Shown: one piece after another, positions 29,142 to 38,223 of the stretch
Numbering within the stretch: the stretch's first letter is position 1
How the letters are laid out: the number at the start of each line of letters is the position of its first letter
From: Sulfolobus tengchongensis
Lineage (GTDB): Archaea > Thermoproteota > Thermoprotei_A > Sulfolobales > Sulfolobaceae
DNA length: 64,000 bases
Assembly (NCBI RefSeq): GCF_036967215.1
Contig: NZ_CP146016.1
Span: forward strand, 400,501-464,500
Reading direction: 5' to 3'
Made by a program: the position numbers and the translations under genes
Notes under the pieces: generated by a model
The model's input: the letters and a program-made list of their open reading frames with translations, nothing else
Database searches by the model: none
What the model was told of the DNA's origin: nothing

Positions 29142-30096
29142 TTAGTTAGTAAAGTGAAGTTAGCGGAAGAGGTTAATGATAAAAGCTAAGGCAAACCTAC
29201 CTCTTTACGGTAGATCTAAAATTACCTTATAAAAATTAGTGTGTGTACCATTTGAATACTTAACGCTTATTTACGAACCGTTCTGATCAAGAGAATAACC
29301 TTAATTTTCAGATACCCCACAAACTATATAAAAATAAATCTAACAGTTAAAATATGGTTCAGAATTTTACTGTAATTAACAGCTAATTATGTAACTCCTT
29401 CTATTAGCAGTTAATTGGGGCATGGCTTACAGAGCATAGTTGAATCTTTTATAACTATTATGGCTAATAATACTCCGAATTTTAAAAACAAATCTCTTCT
29501 CTATCTAGATTATAGATATAGATTTAAATCCCCCTCTGAAATTGTATAGAAGCTTTTGGGGCTTGATATTATTTAGCGTTGCCTCATTGTAATGAAATGA
29601 CATTTTTGATAAACGTTATTTATAGGAACTCTTACGAATTCATAGCATAAGCTATTAGAAATGTGAGTATGTAGAGAATCTAAAAACATTACAAAGTTAA
29701 ATTTGACTTCTCGTATTAGTTTTGTGGAATCCTTGTGAATTTGCGTTCTTCGTTTAGTTAACCATCCTATAAAGCTGGTGGTAATTATAAGATAGAATCT
29801 TATACATATTATAAACGTAACTTTTCGTTACTGGAGTAAAGTTTGAAATCACATTTCGAAGTATTTTGTATAATTTTCACTTTTCTAACAAGCTTAATCA
29901 TATAGTTTCCAAAAAATGCTAAGTATATATCCTAATTTCTCTACAGTTGCGTATATTTATAGAGAATTAGTAGCTAATTTTATATTTATGTCATGTAAAT
30001 GGTATATACCATTATGTTAAAAGAGTTTTACAATCTACATAAATTAGTTAGAATTTCTCAGGAAACTCTAGAGTAAAGCTTATTTTAATTACTTCC
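29142..30096. other. 955-bp gap; repeats but no gene
   Basis: No coding frame of note is seen in this long gap. A near-perfect inverted pair sits at 29374-29386 and 29403-29415 (ATTAACAGCTAAT against ATTAGCAGTTAAT, one mismatch). A perfect palindrome lies at 29998-30013. The length and lack of a gene fit a decayed region or a large regulatory region before the Sso10a-like gene. Confidence 0.45.
29998..30013. repeat. 16-bp perfect palindrome upstream of Sso10a-like gene
   Basis: AATGGTATATACCATT is an exact 16-base palindrome about 100 bases before the start of the winged-helix gene at 30109. The form suits a dimeric regulator's binding site; autoregulation is possible but unproven. Confidence 0.5.
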
Positions 30097-30108
30097 ATGA
30101 TATATATT

Positions 30109-30393
30109 ATGGAAGAAAGGAAAAGAAGGAGTAATACTGAGATAATTTATGCAATATTAAAGGGATGTGTGGAAGGAAGCGGAAAGACTAAACTAATGTA
30201 TATGGCGAGATTAAATTACCCCGTATTCATGAAGTATATTTCTAAATTAGAGAGATTAAATCTTGTATACTTTGATGGAAAAAAGTATGTAATAACTGAA
30301 AAAGGAGAAAAAGTCCTTGGGTTACTAGATAAGTATATGGAAACTTATATTAGGTTAAGCGAGATAAGAAAAGAATTGGAAGAATTACTGTAA
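30109..30393 (+). CDS. Sso10a-like winged-helix DNA-binding protein
   Basis: A 94-residue protein aligned by eye with Sso10a of S. solfataricus: SNTEIIYAILKGCVEGSGKT against the Sso10a start, then TKLMYMARLNYPVF, the wing YVITEKGEKVL and a long C-terminal helix RLSEIRKELEELL that forms the antiparallel coiled-coil dimer. Sso10a proteins bind and bridge or wrap DNA as small chromatin-like factors. The ATG at 30109 is preferred to one 12 bases upstream because the upstream AT-rich box at 30080-30089 lies at leaderless distance. It may act as a local regulator; the 16-bp palindrome upstream is a candidate site. Confidence 0.75.
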   Translation: MEERKRRSNTEIIYAILKGCVEGSGKTKLMYMARLNYPVFMKYISKLERLNLVYFDGKKYVITEKGEKVLGLLDKYMETYIRLSEIRKELEELL

Positions 30394-30735
30394 AAATAAA
30401 AAAGATATAACACTAAATGGTTTTCAAAGAAATACAAAAAGATATCAATACTCATCTATTTTAATTTCTAGAAAATTACGTCATGAGCTAATCTTTATAT
30501 CAGTCACGTTAATAATCCCCCTTCTTGTATATTAATAAGAGGGATGAACATAAGTTATGAAGATATTGCCAAGCGCTTATACCTTCTGTTGTAAATATAC
30601 TATTAACTGGGCATAGTTATTATGAAATATTCCAGAGTATACTCTAGTATCAAATGATATACAGTGAAAATAATGAATCAATATTGTATTTGAAAAATGG
30701 TAATTTTTAAAATAGTATTGAGCAATTATAGGATT
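30394..30735. other. 342-bp gap at the left edge of the glycan island
   Basis: I see no gene. A partly symmetric stretch around 30517-30543 has C-rich and G-rich halves (CCCCTTCTT, AAGAGGG). It marks the boundary between ordinary genes and the glycosyltransferase island. Confidence 0.4.
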
Positions 30736-31668
30736 ATGAGATTAAATATACTAGTGTTGATTGTGACTCATAATCCGAAGATTGAAATCATATTGCATAA
30801 TATATATTGTCTAAGAATAACTTCTTCAGATATAAAAATTCTAATTATTGATAATAATTCAGACATACCAATTGATTTGATAGATTCTATAGACTTCTTT
30901 TTGAAATTTAGAAAAAATACTGGACTTGCATATGCATATAATATTGGACTGGAAATTGCAAGAACATTAGGTATAAAATGGTTGCTAATATTGGATCAAG
31001 ATTCCAAATTACATGGCAAAATTGATTTTGATAAAATATTTCAAAATTATAATAATTTATTAATAAAAGATCATGTAGCGATAATTTCATTAAATAAGAT
31101 GTTTTGTTATACAACCGATCAACGTATAGGAAATTTCATTGTTTGTAAGTCAGCTGTGAATAGTGGGAGTATACTAAATGTTGATATATGTCATAAAATC
31201 CCTTATAATACCAAGTTATTTCTAGATAGAATAGATAATGAATATTGCTATCGATTAAGAAGAAACGGATATTTTGTTTTGGCATATAATGAGCAGTTGC
31301 TCACTCATACCATAGGTGATAAAATTTTACCTTATAGAAAACTGCTATCTAGATCAGTTTTATTTTTGTTTAAACTTAGAAGAATAAGATATGGTATCAA
31401 GAGTTTTATTGCTAGCTCTCGTAATAATGACGTTTACGTTTATTATAACAATTATTTACGATACTATTTCATTATCAGAAATACAATTTATTTAATCCTT
31501 AGAAGAATGATAGATTCTTTCTACGCCTCCACTTTGATTACATGGTCTCTTTCGCTATATGAAAGAACTAATATTATAATATTCATTAAGTTTATGATAT
31601 TAGCTATACTACATGGAATTATTGGAGATCTGGAGAAAGATAATAAGAAACTTACTAGATATTTATAG
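30736..31668 (+). CDS. GT2 glycosyltransferase, rhamnosyltransferase-like
   Basis: A 310-residue GT2 enzyme whose GT-A opening MRLNILVLIVTHNP fits the ATG at 30736 better than the ATG at 30697. The donor site is DQD in LLILDQDSK, preceded by a KNTGLAYAYNIGL block (G.a.a.N.g pattern) that is typical of rhamnosyltransferase-type GT2s. The later LDRIDNEYCYRLRRNGYFVL is the acceptor/ED-like block, and the C-terminus has basic and aromatic segments that could meet the membrane. It works in the cytoplasm on a lipid-linked glycan. Sugar unknown. Confidence 0.8.
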   Translation: MRLNILVLIVTHNPKIEIILHNIYCLRITSSDIKILIIDNNSDIPIDLIDSIDFFLKFRKNTGLAYAYNIGLEIARTLGIKWLLILDQDSKLHGKIDFDKIFQNYNNLLIKDHVAIISLNKMFCYTTDQRIGNFIVCKSAVNSGSILNVDICHKIPYNTKLFLDRIDNEYCYRLRRNGYFVLAYNEQLLTHTIGDKILPYRKLLSRSVLFLFKLRRIRYGIKSFIASSRNNDVYVYYNNYLRYYFIIRNTIYLILRRMIDSFYASTLITWSLSLYERTNIIIFIKFMILAILHGIIGDLEKDNKKLTRYL

Positions 31669-31804
31669 AATAGTTCCTTAATCTCTATTCAGAGGTGATA
31701 GTCTCAATAATTTTTATCCATTTGAATATAATATATTGATTATATGATACATATTATATAACTGCTAATCTAACTTACTTAAAAAAACAGTAAAATATTC
31801 TTTT

Positions 31805-32917
31805 TTATATTGATCCTCCGTATAGAAGTCCACCCATTCTTTGAAATCCTTTACCGGTTATTAGATCTCCTAAATAAAATATATATCTATAGAGAGCCCA
31901 GAAGATTATTGATTCATCTACAGGGTCATGAACCGGAGAAGTGGCTAATTGTGATATCTGAGAAGAAGATAGTGGAGAGTTATATATTTGAACATTCTCC
32001 ACATATGATTTCCATGATACTAAATTAAGGCCACCTTGTTGGGAATTAATTGGAAAATTATTTATCCATATATATGCAGGGCTGATATAGTTTATCTTGA
32101 TAAGATTAGAATCCATATTAATTCCATTAATATATAAATCACATTCGTCACCCTTACATACTACTGCTACGTGAAAAGGAGTATTTGGAGAAGAAGCGAA
32201 AACACTCCCTGAAGCTCCACTAAATTTTACTAGATTATTTTGATTTTGTAATGTCCAAATTTTACCATTTTCCACAGAGCCATATGATAAAATATATCCG
32301 CCGTATGGATTTGGATTTCCATTAACCCATATGGAAATAGTAAAAGAACTAGGTGCACCAATAGCTTGATCTCCATTAGCAAACAAGAGTGTATCTGATG
32401 TGGTCGTAAAAATCACGTATGGACTTAGGGAGAAAGAGCCTCTTTTTTCAAGAATATAATTTATAATACCTATATTTTTATACCATAGAATTTTTATATT
32501 GCCCTCCCTTGCTAATGAAACTATAAATGGTAAAGTATTCGGATTAACGTATAAAATTGCATTTCCACCTATTTTTATATTGGAACTTATCGAAGGCGAT
32601 TTAGTAGGGAAAAAAACTCCAAATAGTCCAATCTTTCCATATCCATAGACCTTTTGAACATACTCAATGGTCTCGTAAATACCACAAGTTCCGGAGCCTT
32701 CATTACAGTTTCCTTTAAATAATATTTCTCCGTTGTTTGTAACTGCTGTGTATTGCGTACTAGGATTACCAAAAACTATCGCTGAATACTCATTAAAGAT
32801 ATGAGGGAAATAGCTATTTTCCTTAAGTCGTTGCTCTTCTATAAATGTAATTAAGCTCATCGCTGTCAGAGCGGAAGCTGATAATCCTAGAAACTTTCTT
32901 CTTCCAAGCTTAACCAC
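31805..32917 (-). CDS. Tat-exported protein with LamG/concanavalin-like domain
   Basis: A 370-residue protein. The N-terminus, MVKLGRRKFLGLSASAL, has a twin-arginine export signal (Arg6-Arg7, then FLG). From about residue 170 to 330 the sequence follows the LamG/concanavalin A-like jelly roll: FTISIWVNGN, GGYILSYGSVENGKIWTL, FHVAVVCKGDECDLYINGI and the typical end SPLSSSQISQLA. Such domains bind sugars or proteins outside the cell. The C-terminal tail (VDESIIFWALYRYIFYLG) contains a hydrophobic piece that may anchor it. Placed in a polysaccharide cluster, it may bind or shape the exported glycan. Exported while folded, as Tat implies. The function is inferred. Confidence 0.75.
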   Translation of the reverse strand: MVKLGRRKFLGLSASALTAMSLITFIEEQRLKENSYFPHIFNEYSAIVFGNPSTQYTAVTNNGEILFKGNCNEGSGTCGIYETIEYVQKVYGYGKIGLFGVFFPTKSPSISSNIKIGGNAILYVNPNTLPFIVSLAREGNIKILWYKNIGIINYILEKRGSFSLSPYVIFTTTSDTLLFANGDQAIGAPSSFTISIWVNGNPNPYGGYILSYGSVENGKIWTLQNQNNLVKFSGASGSVFASSPNTPFHVAVVCKGDECDLYINGINMDSNLIKINYISPAYIWINNFPINSQQGGLNLVSWKSYVENVQIYNSPLSSSQISQLATSPVHDPVDESIIFWALYRYIFYLGDLITGKGFQRMGGLLYGGSI

Positions 32918-33353
32918 ATATTAACTCTATCACATTCAACTATTTATACATTTCTTAATGGTGATTAAATATAGCTGATATACTTATATTACATACTTCG
33001 ATATCACTTACAGACATAGAGAAAAACAAACTCATTTATTTGTATTCAGAAAAATAAATAAAAGTCAATAGTATATTATAAATAAAAATATATTCCCATA
33101 AGTAGGAAAAAATAGATTTAGAGTGATATTGATTTTAAGAAAAACAAAACTACGCAATAAAATAGATTGAGACCCACTTCGAGTAAGTATTTAATAGAGA
33201 TATGTATTTCGTAATAGATACCAATTAAAAGATCTGACATAGATCCAGCTTCGAGTAATTTATGATGCTGTTACGAGTTGAATCAATCTGAGAGGTAGGT
33301 GAATTAATCAAAATAGATAAATAATACAAAAAATGCACAGTATAATCATGGAG
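32918..33353. other. 436-bp gap without recognised gene
   Basis: The gap separates the starts of the LamG gene from the end of the next glycosyltransferase. It is very AT-rich. I find no coding frame, repeat or RNA signal that I can support. Confidence 0.45.
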
Positions 33354-34328
33354 CTATAAATTTTTAAGTCGACTTCTTATCCAATTAGCATCCTTGTTAT
33401 GCTTAATCGCAATAAGCGCGATATTTAAACCTTTTCTAATCCCATCAATTTTGGCTTTCTCCTCGGGGCTATTAGCGCGTAAATTCCACATCAATCCTTT
33501 AAGAAATATATCAATCTTTAATTTAGATAGAGATAATCGGTAGATTTTACTTAAATAATATACTGAAAGCATGTATTCAGCAAAACGTTCTCTGATCCCT
33601 GAAATAGACTTAGGTCTACTTAAGGAGTCTCTATCAATATGATCTGTTTTACAACAATTATTGACCAATGCACAAGGGAGGTTCTTTCTATATGCGTGTA
33701 AGCAAAGATAAGGCTCATTCCCTATTCCTCTAATTGTAAAACAAGGTAACTTGAAATCTTCATATACTTCTCTTTTTATACTCATATTGAAGCCTATTGG
33801 ATTAAATGTCTTTACAATATTATATTTATTTGATATAAACGGATTTTTTACCAAAATACCAGTGATTGCAAAATAATTATTAAAACTTAACATCTTTTGC
33901 TCTAATGGACTTTCCATAATTTTAGAATATGCTAATTTAAATAAATTATAATCAGTATCTTTAATATTTCCTTCTAGAGGACCTATAACTCCATATTCAC
34001 TAAAATTTTGATGCAATTTAACATGATCTTCAATCCAAATACTAGAAGGTATTGCATCATCATCAGTAGTGATTAATATATCTGAATCAGCTTCACTATA
34101 TAAAATATTCATTGCTTCTTCAAAATATCCTTCTTTCTGGAATTTTATTTCTATATCAAGTTTGTTTTGAAATTGTGATATTACATCTAATGTCTTATCT
34201 CCCTCAGATTCCTTATAAACTATCAAAATCTTAAATCTTTTAAATGATTGTTTTGTTAATGCATCAAGCAGTCTACCTATAGTTTCACCGTTGTTTTTAT
34301 ATGTGGGTATGCCAACAGTTACCTCCAT
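33354..34328 (-). CDS. GT2 glycosyltransferase
   Basis: A 324-residue GT2 enzyme when started at the ATG at 34328, giving MEVTVGIPTYKNNGETIGRL, the standard GT-A opening. A further 22 codons upstream (to 34394) are AT-rich and unlike the family, so I prefer the shorter form. The donor site is DDD in ILITTDDDAIPS (about residues 82-93), and the later block KTFNPIGFNMSIKREVYEDF (about 166-185) belongs to the acceptor half. A cluster of cysteines near CCKTDH is of unknown meaning. Its sugar and acceptor cannot be told. Confidence 0.8.
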   Translation of the reverse strand: MEVTVGIPTYKNNGETIGRLLDALTKQSFKRFKILIVYKESEGDKTLDVISQFQNKLDIEIKFQKEGYFEEAMNILYSEADSDILITTDDDAIPSSIWIEDHVKLHQNFSEYGVIGPLEGNIKDTDYNLFKLAYSKIMESPLEQKMLSFNNYFAITGILVKNPFISNKYNIVKTFNPIGFNMSIKREVYEDFKLPCFTIRGIGNEPYLCLHAYRKNLPCALVNNCCKTDHIDRDSLSRPKSISGIRERFAEYMLSVYYLSKIYRLSLSKLKIDIFLKGLMWNLRANSPEEKAKIDGIRKGLNIALIAIKHNKDANWIRSRLKNL

Positions 34329-34692
34329 ACTAACATTAACCAGATTTTCTAAGTTATAAACATTGTAGTAAAATAGTGTATACAGGTAATTCATGGTGTA
34401 ATTCTGAATATCGAATTTATTGTAATATATTAAGCTTATTTGGAACCATTTTTATCATTTAAGCAATGCGAATAGAGATCTATGTACTAGATATAAGAAT
34501 CAAATCACGAGCGCAAAACACTATAGGTTTAAATTATGAAGTAGAAATTTACCATATACGAGGCTCATTATTGAATTCAAAATAATGTGGTATAACGAGT
34601 AAAAAATAAATTACAGAACCATAAGATTAAATCTCATCTTGAAGTAAAACTGTAGAATAATTTATATTTCCTTAAATATAATATTCAGTTTA

Positions 34693-35739
34693 ATGTATGC
34701 GAGTAACCTCAGTGCCGATGACTTATTTTACTCCGATAATCCGAATGATGTGTTACACTTTTATAATTTCTTTGAGTCAGCAGAGGATTTAATAGAATGG
34801 ATGAGAAGCAGGCCTAGAGCCGAAGTAAAAATAAAGGAAGTAGAAGGAGATACAAGTATTATAATAGTAATTCCGACAGCAAATGTGAATGGTATATATG
34901 CTAAGAACGATATAGAAATATATAAAGGTTTACACATAATTTTTTGTGAAAGCTCAGGGAGATATTTCAATTATGCTCATAGTATAAATATATGCGTAAA
35001 AGAAGCAATGAAATATGACCCAGAATGGATATTATTTTCAAATGATGATATGTATAAGGTGGATGAGCCCTATGTCCTAAAAAATGAGTTACAACAATTA
35101 AATTATAAAAAAGTCTTAGCTGTATTACCAATTGATAAGCAATATAGATTTAATTATAACGAGATAAGAGTTTTAAGACCATCAATTATTAAAGGTTACA
35201 GAAATTTTTCCTTTGGAATGCTATCATTGTTATATGATAATCTGATTAGACGAAGAAATACAAAAATAAATATAAATTTAATATTATTACTTAGTATTGC
35301 CCAAATTCATTATAATAATATTCTTAGAAAATTTAATTTGCCATTTGTAGATCTTAGGATAGCAGAGAATAGAAAAATTACATTTAAAATAAGAAATATG
35401 ATGGAAAAAATCTTTAATGAGTACATAAATAGTTTTTACATTAAAAAATTTGGAGACTTTGGTGGGTTTAGTAGGGCGTTCTTACAAACGAGAAATGGTA
35501 TAATTTTTGATGAAACATATATTAATGGTGTAGAGAATTACGATTTATCATTCGAACTCATGTTAGAAAATGTACCAATAAATATTATAAAATATAGAAA
35601 AGGTTCTTATAAAGGTAGAAGTTTAGGTACTGGCATAACACAAAAAGGTGTATCTAGAAGTATAAGACAGTTTGCAAATTATATTTACTTCAGCTATAAA
35701 TATCTTAATATCTTAACTAATAAAAATAACCATAAATAA
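34693..35739 (+). CDS. GT-A-like protein of the island, divergent
   Basis: A 348-residue soluble protein with signs of a GT2-like fold: strand IIIVIPTANVNG near residue 56, and the WILFSNDDMYK donor-site segment (about 113-123) with an Asn-Asp-Asp in place of a clean DXD. An ARG/LYS-rich middle separates this from GGFSRAFLQTR and YDLSFELML near 262-303, which look like the ED and W blocks of GT2s. It may be an active or a decayed glycosyltransferase. It diverges from the neighbouring GT2 by about 300 bases. Confidence 0.5.
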   Translation: MYASNLSADDLFYSDNPNDVLHFYNFFESAEDLIEWMRSRPRAEVKIKEVEGDTSIIIVIPTANVNGIYAKNDIEIYKGLHIIFCESSGRYFNYAHSINICVKEAMKYDPEWILFSNDDMYKVDEPYVLKNELQQLNYKKVLAVLPIDKQYRFNYNEIRVLRPSIIKGYRNFSFGMLSLLYDNLIRRRNTKININLILLLSIAQIHYNNILRKFNLPFVDLRIAENRKITFKIRNMMEKIFNEYINSFYIKKFGDFGGFSRAFLQTRNGIIFDETYINGVENYDLSFELMLENVPINIIKYRKGSYKGRSLGTGITQKGVSRSIRQFANYIYFSYKYLNILTNKNNHK

Positions 35740-35824
35740 TAATTAGATCATTATTTCATGTAATTTGTGAAGTACTTGGAGTGTGTCGATAATGTTCTCA
35801 TGAAGGTATAAATTCCGGTACGAG

Positions 35825-36000
35825 GAAAGTATTAGAATGCAGACATGAAAATTAGTATGTAATACGAAAAGATAAAAACTTAATAAAGTCCCATTATATG
35901 AAAATTCTAACATAAAACCTTAGTGAAAAACACATTGGAAAAGAACTGATTTAGTATCATATCACATGCTAATTTTCATAACTGCAATGCAACACTCCTT
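35825..36000. mobile_element. 175-bp MITE-like element with long inverted ends
   Basis: The left arm at 35825-35866 includes AGAATGCAGACATGAAAATT and TAGTATGTAATACGA. The right arm at 35964-36000 is close to its reverse complement (CATGCTAATTTTCATAACTG then CAATGCAACACTCC). The arms also match the ends of the IS remnant at 39331-39834, so the short element is probably a non-autonomous derivative of that IS family. It holds no gene. Confidence 0.6.
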
Positions 36001-36243
36001 GTTTATTATCATAATAAGCCTTTTAATGCCTAACCTCTCCTTGCCTTAAGAACACTAGGAAAGTAGGTCCTCGTGTTCAACGTTAGCCGTGAAAATATAA
36101 AATTTTCCGACTAAAAGATTCATACTGAATATTAATAGTTTATACATTTTAAGACGGAAAGCATCTTCTTATTGAATTTATAAGAAAGATTTGAAATTTC
36201 ACAGTTACAATAAACACAGCTTATATTACCATAAATACCCTAA

Positions 36244-37002
36244 CTACATGTTCACAATAATTTTCCTCATTGACAATATGTAGTTTTCTATATTGCCTAG
36301 GTCATAAACGTCATCAACCTTTATTCCAGTAAACTGTACTCCACGTTTTAAAAGCCTTTTTATCCCATCAGTTAACTGTAGCTCACCATCATAAGTAATT
36401 TCTTTTAGTGCAGAAAATAGTTCCCTAGTAAACATATAGTATGGTACTATTACAAAATTAGATTTTGGATTCTTAGGTTTTTCTTCTACATCTATCACCT
36501 TATTGCCATCTAGTATAACAACTCCATAAGGCCGCGGATCCTTTACTTGTGTTATTAAAAAAGAATTAGGAACTAAATCAGGTATATGTTTTAATAAAGT
36601 ATCTGCAGCAACAACAATAAATTTATCATCCACAAAAGGTTCTGCTCTAAGTACGGCATCCCCAAATCCTTTAGGCTCAGGTTGATTAACAAATGCTATA
36701 TTGCTTTTCTCCACTTTGGAGTAAAAGTCTGTTAATTCTTTAGCTTGCTTTTCCTTTCCCATTTTTTCTAAAAACGAAATGAAGTCATAATCAGGCGTAA
36801 AATGATCTTCAATAACTCTCTTACCTCTTCCTACTACTATTATGAAATCTCTTATACCCTTATTGAAAAATTGCTCGAAAATTATTTGTATTATAGGTTT
36901 AAAACCACCATTAAATGGGATAGGAAACATCTCTTTTGGGATCTCTTTTGAAGCAGGCAACATTCTAGTACCTAAACCAGCTGCAGTTATTACAACATGC
37001 AA
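36244..37002 (-). CDS. galU: UTP-glucose-1-phosphate uridylyltransferase
   Basis: A 252-residue nucleotidyltransferase of the GalU type: AAGLGTRMLPASKEIPKEMF (about 7-26) is the family's nucleotide-binding and glucose-phosphate motif, and NQPEPKGFGDAVLRAE (about 109-124) is another signature. It makes UDP-glucose from UTP and glucose-1-phosphate in the cytoplasm. It is last in the uxs-ugd-galU operon, three bases after ugd. The start is a TTG at 37002, backed by GGTGAG at 37009-37014 six bases upstream; no in-frame ATG exists nearby. The dTDP-glucose enzyme family is related, but the EIPKEMFPI form favours GalU. Confidence 0.85.
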   Translation of the reverse strand: MHVVITAAGLGTRMLPASKEIPKEMFPIPFNGGFKPIIQIIFEQFFNKGIRDFIIVVGRGKRVIEDHFTPDYDFISFLEKMGKEKQAKELTDFYSKVEKSNIAFVNQPEPKGFGDAVLRAEPFVDDKFIVVAADTLLKHIPDLVPNSFLITQVKDPRPYGVVILDGNKVIDVEEKPKNPKSNFVIVPYYMFTRELFSALKEITYDGELQLTDGIKRLLKRGVQFTGIKVDDVYDLGNIENYILSMRKIIVNM

Positions 37003-37005
37003 ACA

Positions 37006-38223
37006 TTACTCACCTAACCCTATTGCTCTAAATTTATTTCTATCTAAAAGCTTATAATTCAAAACCCTTCTTCCATCCACTACATATTTATCCCTTAGTT
37101 TTTCTTCTATCCCTCTGAATTCATCCCATTCTGTTGAAATTATTATACCTTGGCTATATTGAATACATTCGTCCAAACTACTAATTTTAATATCTTTAAC
37201 CTTTGCCTTCGGATCATAAGCTAAAATATTAGCCCCCTTTTCTTGTAGTAATCTAATTATTTTTAAGCCTACACTTTCTCTGGTATCATCAGTATTAGGC
37301 TTAAATGCTAATCCAAGCACACAAATAGTTTTACCTTTAAGCTCTCCAATTAGCTCTTCCATCATTTTCACTGCTCTAAAAGGTCTTTCATTGTTAACTT
37401 CTATGGCAGCTTCTACTATTTTCAAACGTTCCCCTAGATCCCTTGCAAAAGAGGTAATAGCAGCAGTATCTTTAGGAAAGCAAGAGCCACCAAACCCTAA
37501 TCCTGCATTAAGGAAATATGGGGAGATTCTCTTGTCCATACCTATTGCCTTTGCTATAACATTTACATCACAGTTTGGTATTTTTTCACATAAGTTAGCT
37601 ATTTCGTTTATAAATGAGATCTTCACTGCAAGAAATGAGTTAGCAGCATACTTTATCATTTCAGCTTCTTCCATGGAAGTTCTTATTATAGGAGAATTCG
37701 TAAATGACCATAAATCTTCTAAAAATTTAATTGTCTCCTCACTATCCCCTCCTATTATAATTCTATCAGGCTTAATTGTATCCATAATAGCACTTCCTTC
37801 TTTCAAAAATTCCGGGTTCACTAGAACTTCTCGATTCAACATTTTCTTAATTTTTCTTGAAGTCCCTGGAATAACTGTACTTTTAATTACTATTACTGAG
37901 TCTTTATTTATCTTTGATAATGACGTAGCAGCAGAAAAGACATTATCTAAGTATATTTTCCCATTAACGGTAGGGGTAGAAACGGTGATAAAGACAAATT
38001 GCGAATCTAATAATTCACCATAATCTTTGGTAAATATCAGCTTATCTTTATTTTTATCTACTAATTCCTGTAATCCCGGTTCATAAAAAGGTATTCTGCC
38101 AGAGTTAAGCTCATTAATCTTCATTTCATCTATATCTACACCTACTATATAATGACCTCTATCAGCCAAAACTGATGCTGTTACCAAACCTACATATCCT
38201 AATCCCACAATCCCAATTTTCAA
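37006..38223 (-). CDS. ugd: UDP-glucose 6-dehydrogenase
   Basis: A 405-residue member of the UDP-glucose/GDP-mannose dehydrogenase family. It has the NAD motif GLGYVGL (7-13), VSTPT (81-85), NPEFLKEGSAI (136-146), Lys191/Asn195 in KYAANSF, and the catalytic Cys248 in GFGGSCFPKD, which forms the thioester in the two-step oxidation to UDP-glucuronate. The C-terminal domain has LGLAFKPNTDDTRES. The start is a TTG at 38223 which overlaps the uxs stop as TTGA, so the two are coupled. Neighbouring galU supplies its substrate and the decarboxylase-like gene takes its product. Confidence 0.92.
   Translation of the reverse strand: MKIGIVGLGYVGLVTASVLADRGHYIVGVDIDEMKINELNSGRIPFYEPGLQELVDKNKDKLIFTKDYGELLDSQFVFITVSTPTVNGKIYLDNVFSAATSLSKINKDSVIVIKSTVIPGTSRKIKKMLNREVLVNPEFLKEGSAIMDTIKPDRIIIGGDSEETIKFLEDLWSFTNSPIIRTSMEEAEMIKYAANSFLAVKISFINEIANLCEKIPNCDVNVIAKAIGMDKRISPYFLNAGLGFGGSCFPKDTAAITSFARDLGERLKIVEAAIEVNNERPFRAVKMMEELIGELKGKTICVLGLAFKPNTDDTRESVGLKIIRLLQEKGANILAYDPKAKVKDIKISSLDECIQYSQGIIISTEWDEFRGIEEKLRDKYVVDGRRVLNYKLLDRNKFRAIGLGE

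Noticed and set aside
37391-38023. Long open frame antisense to ugd
   Set aside because: It lies wholly inside ugd, which has all catalytic motifs; the frame is a shadow of codon bias.
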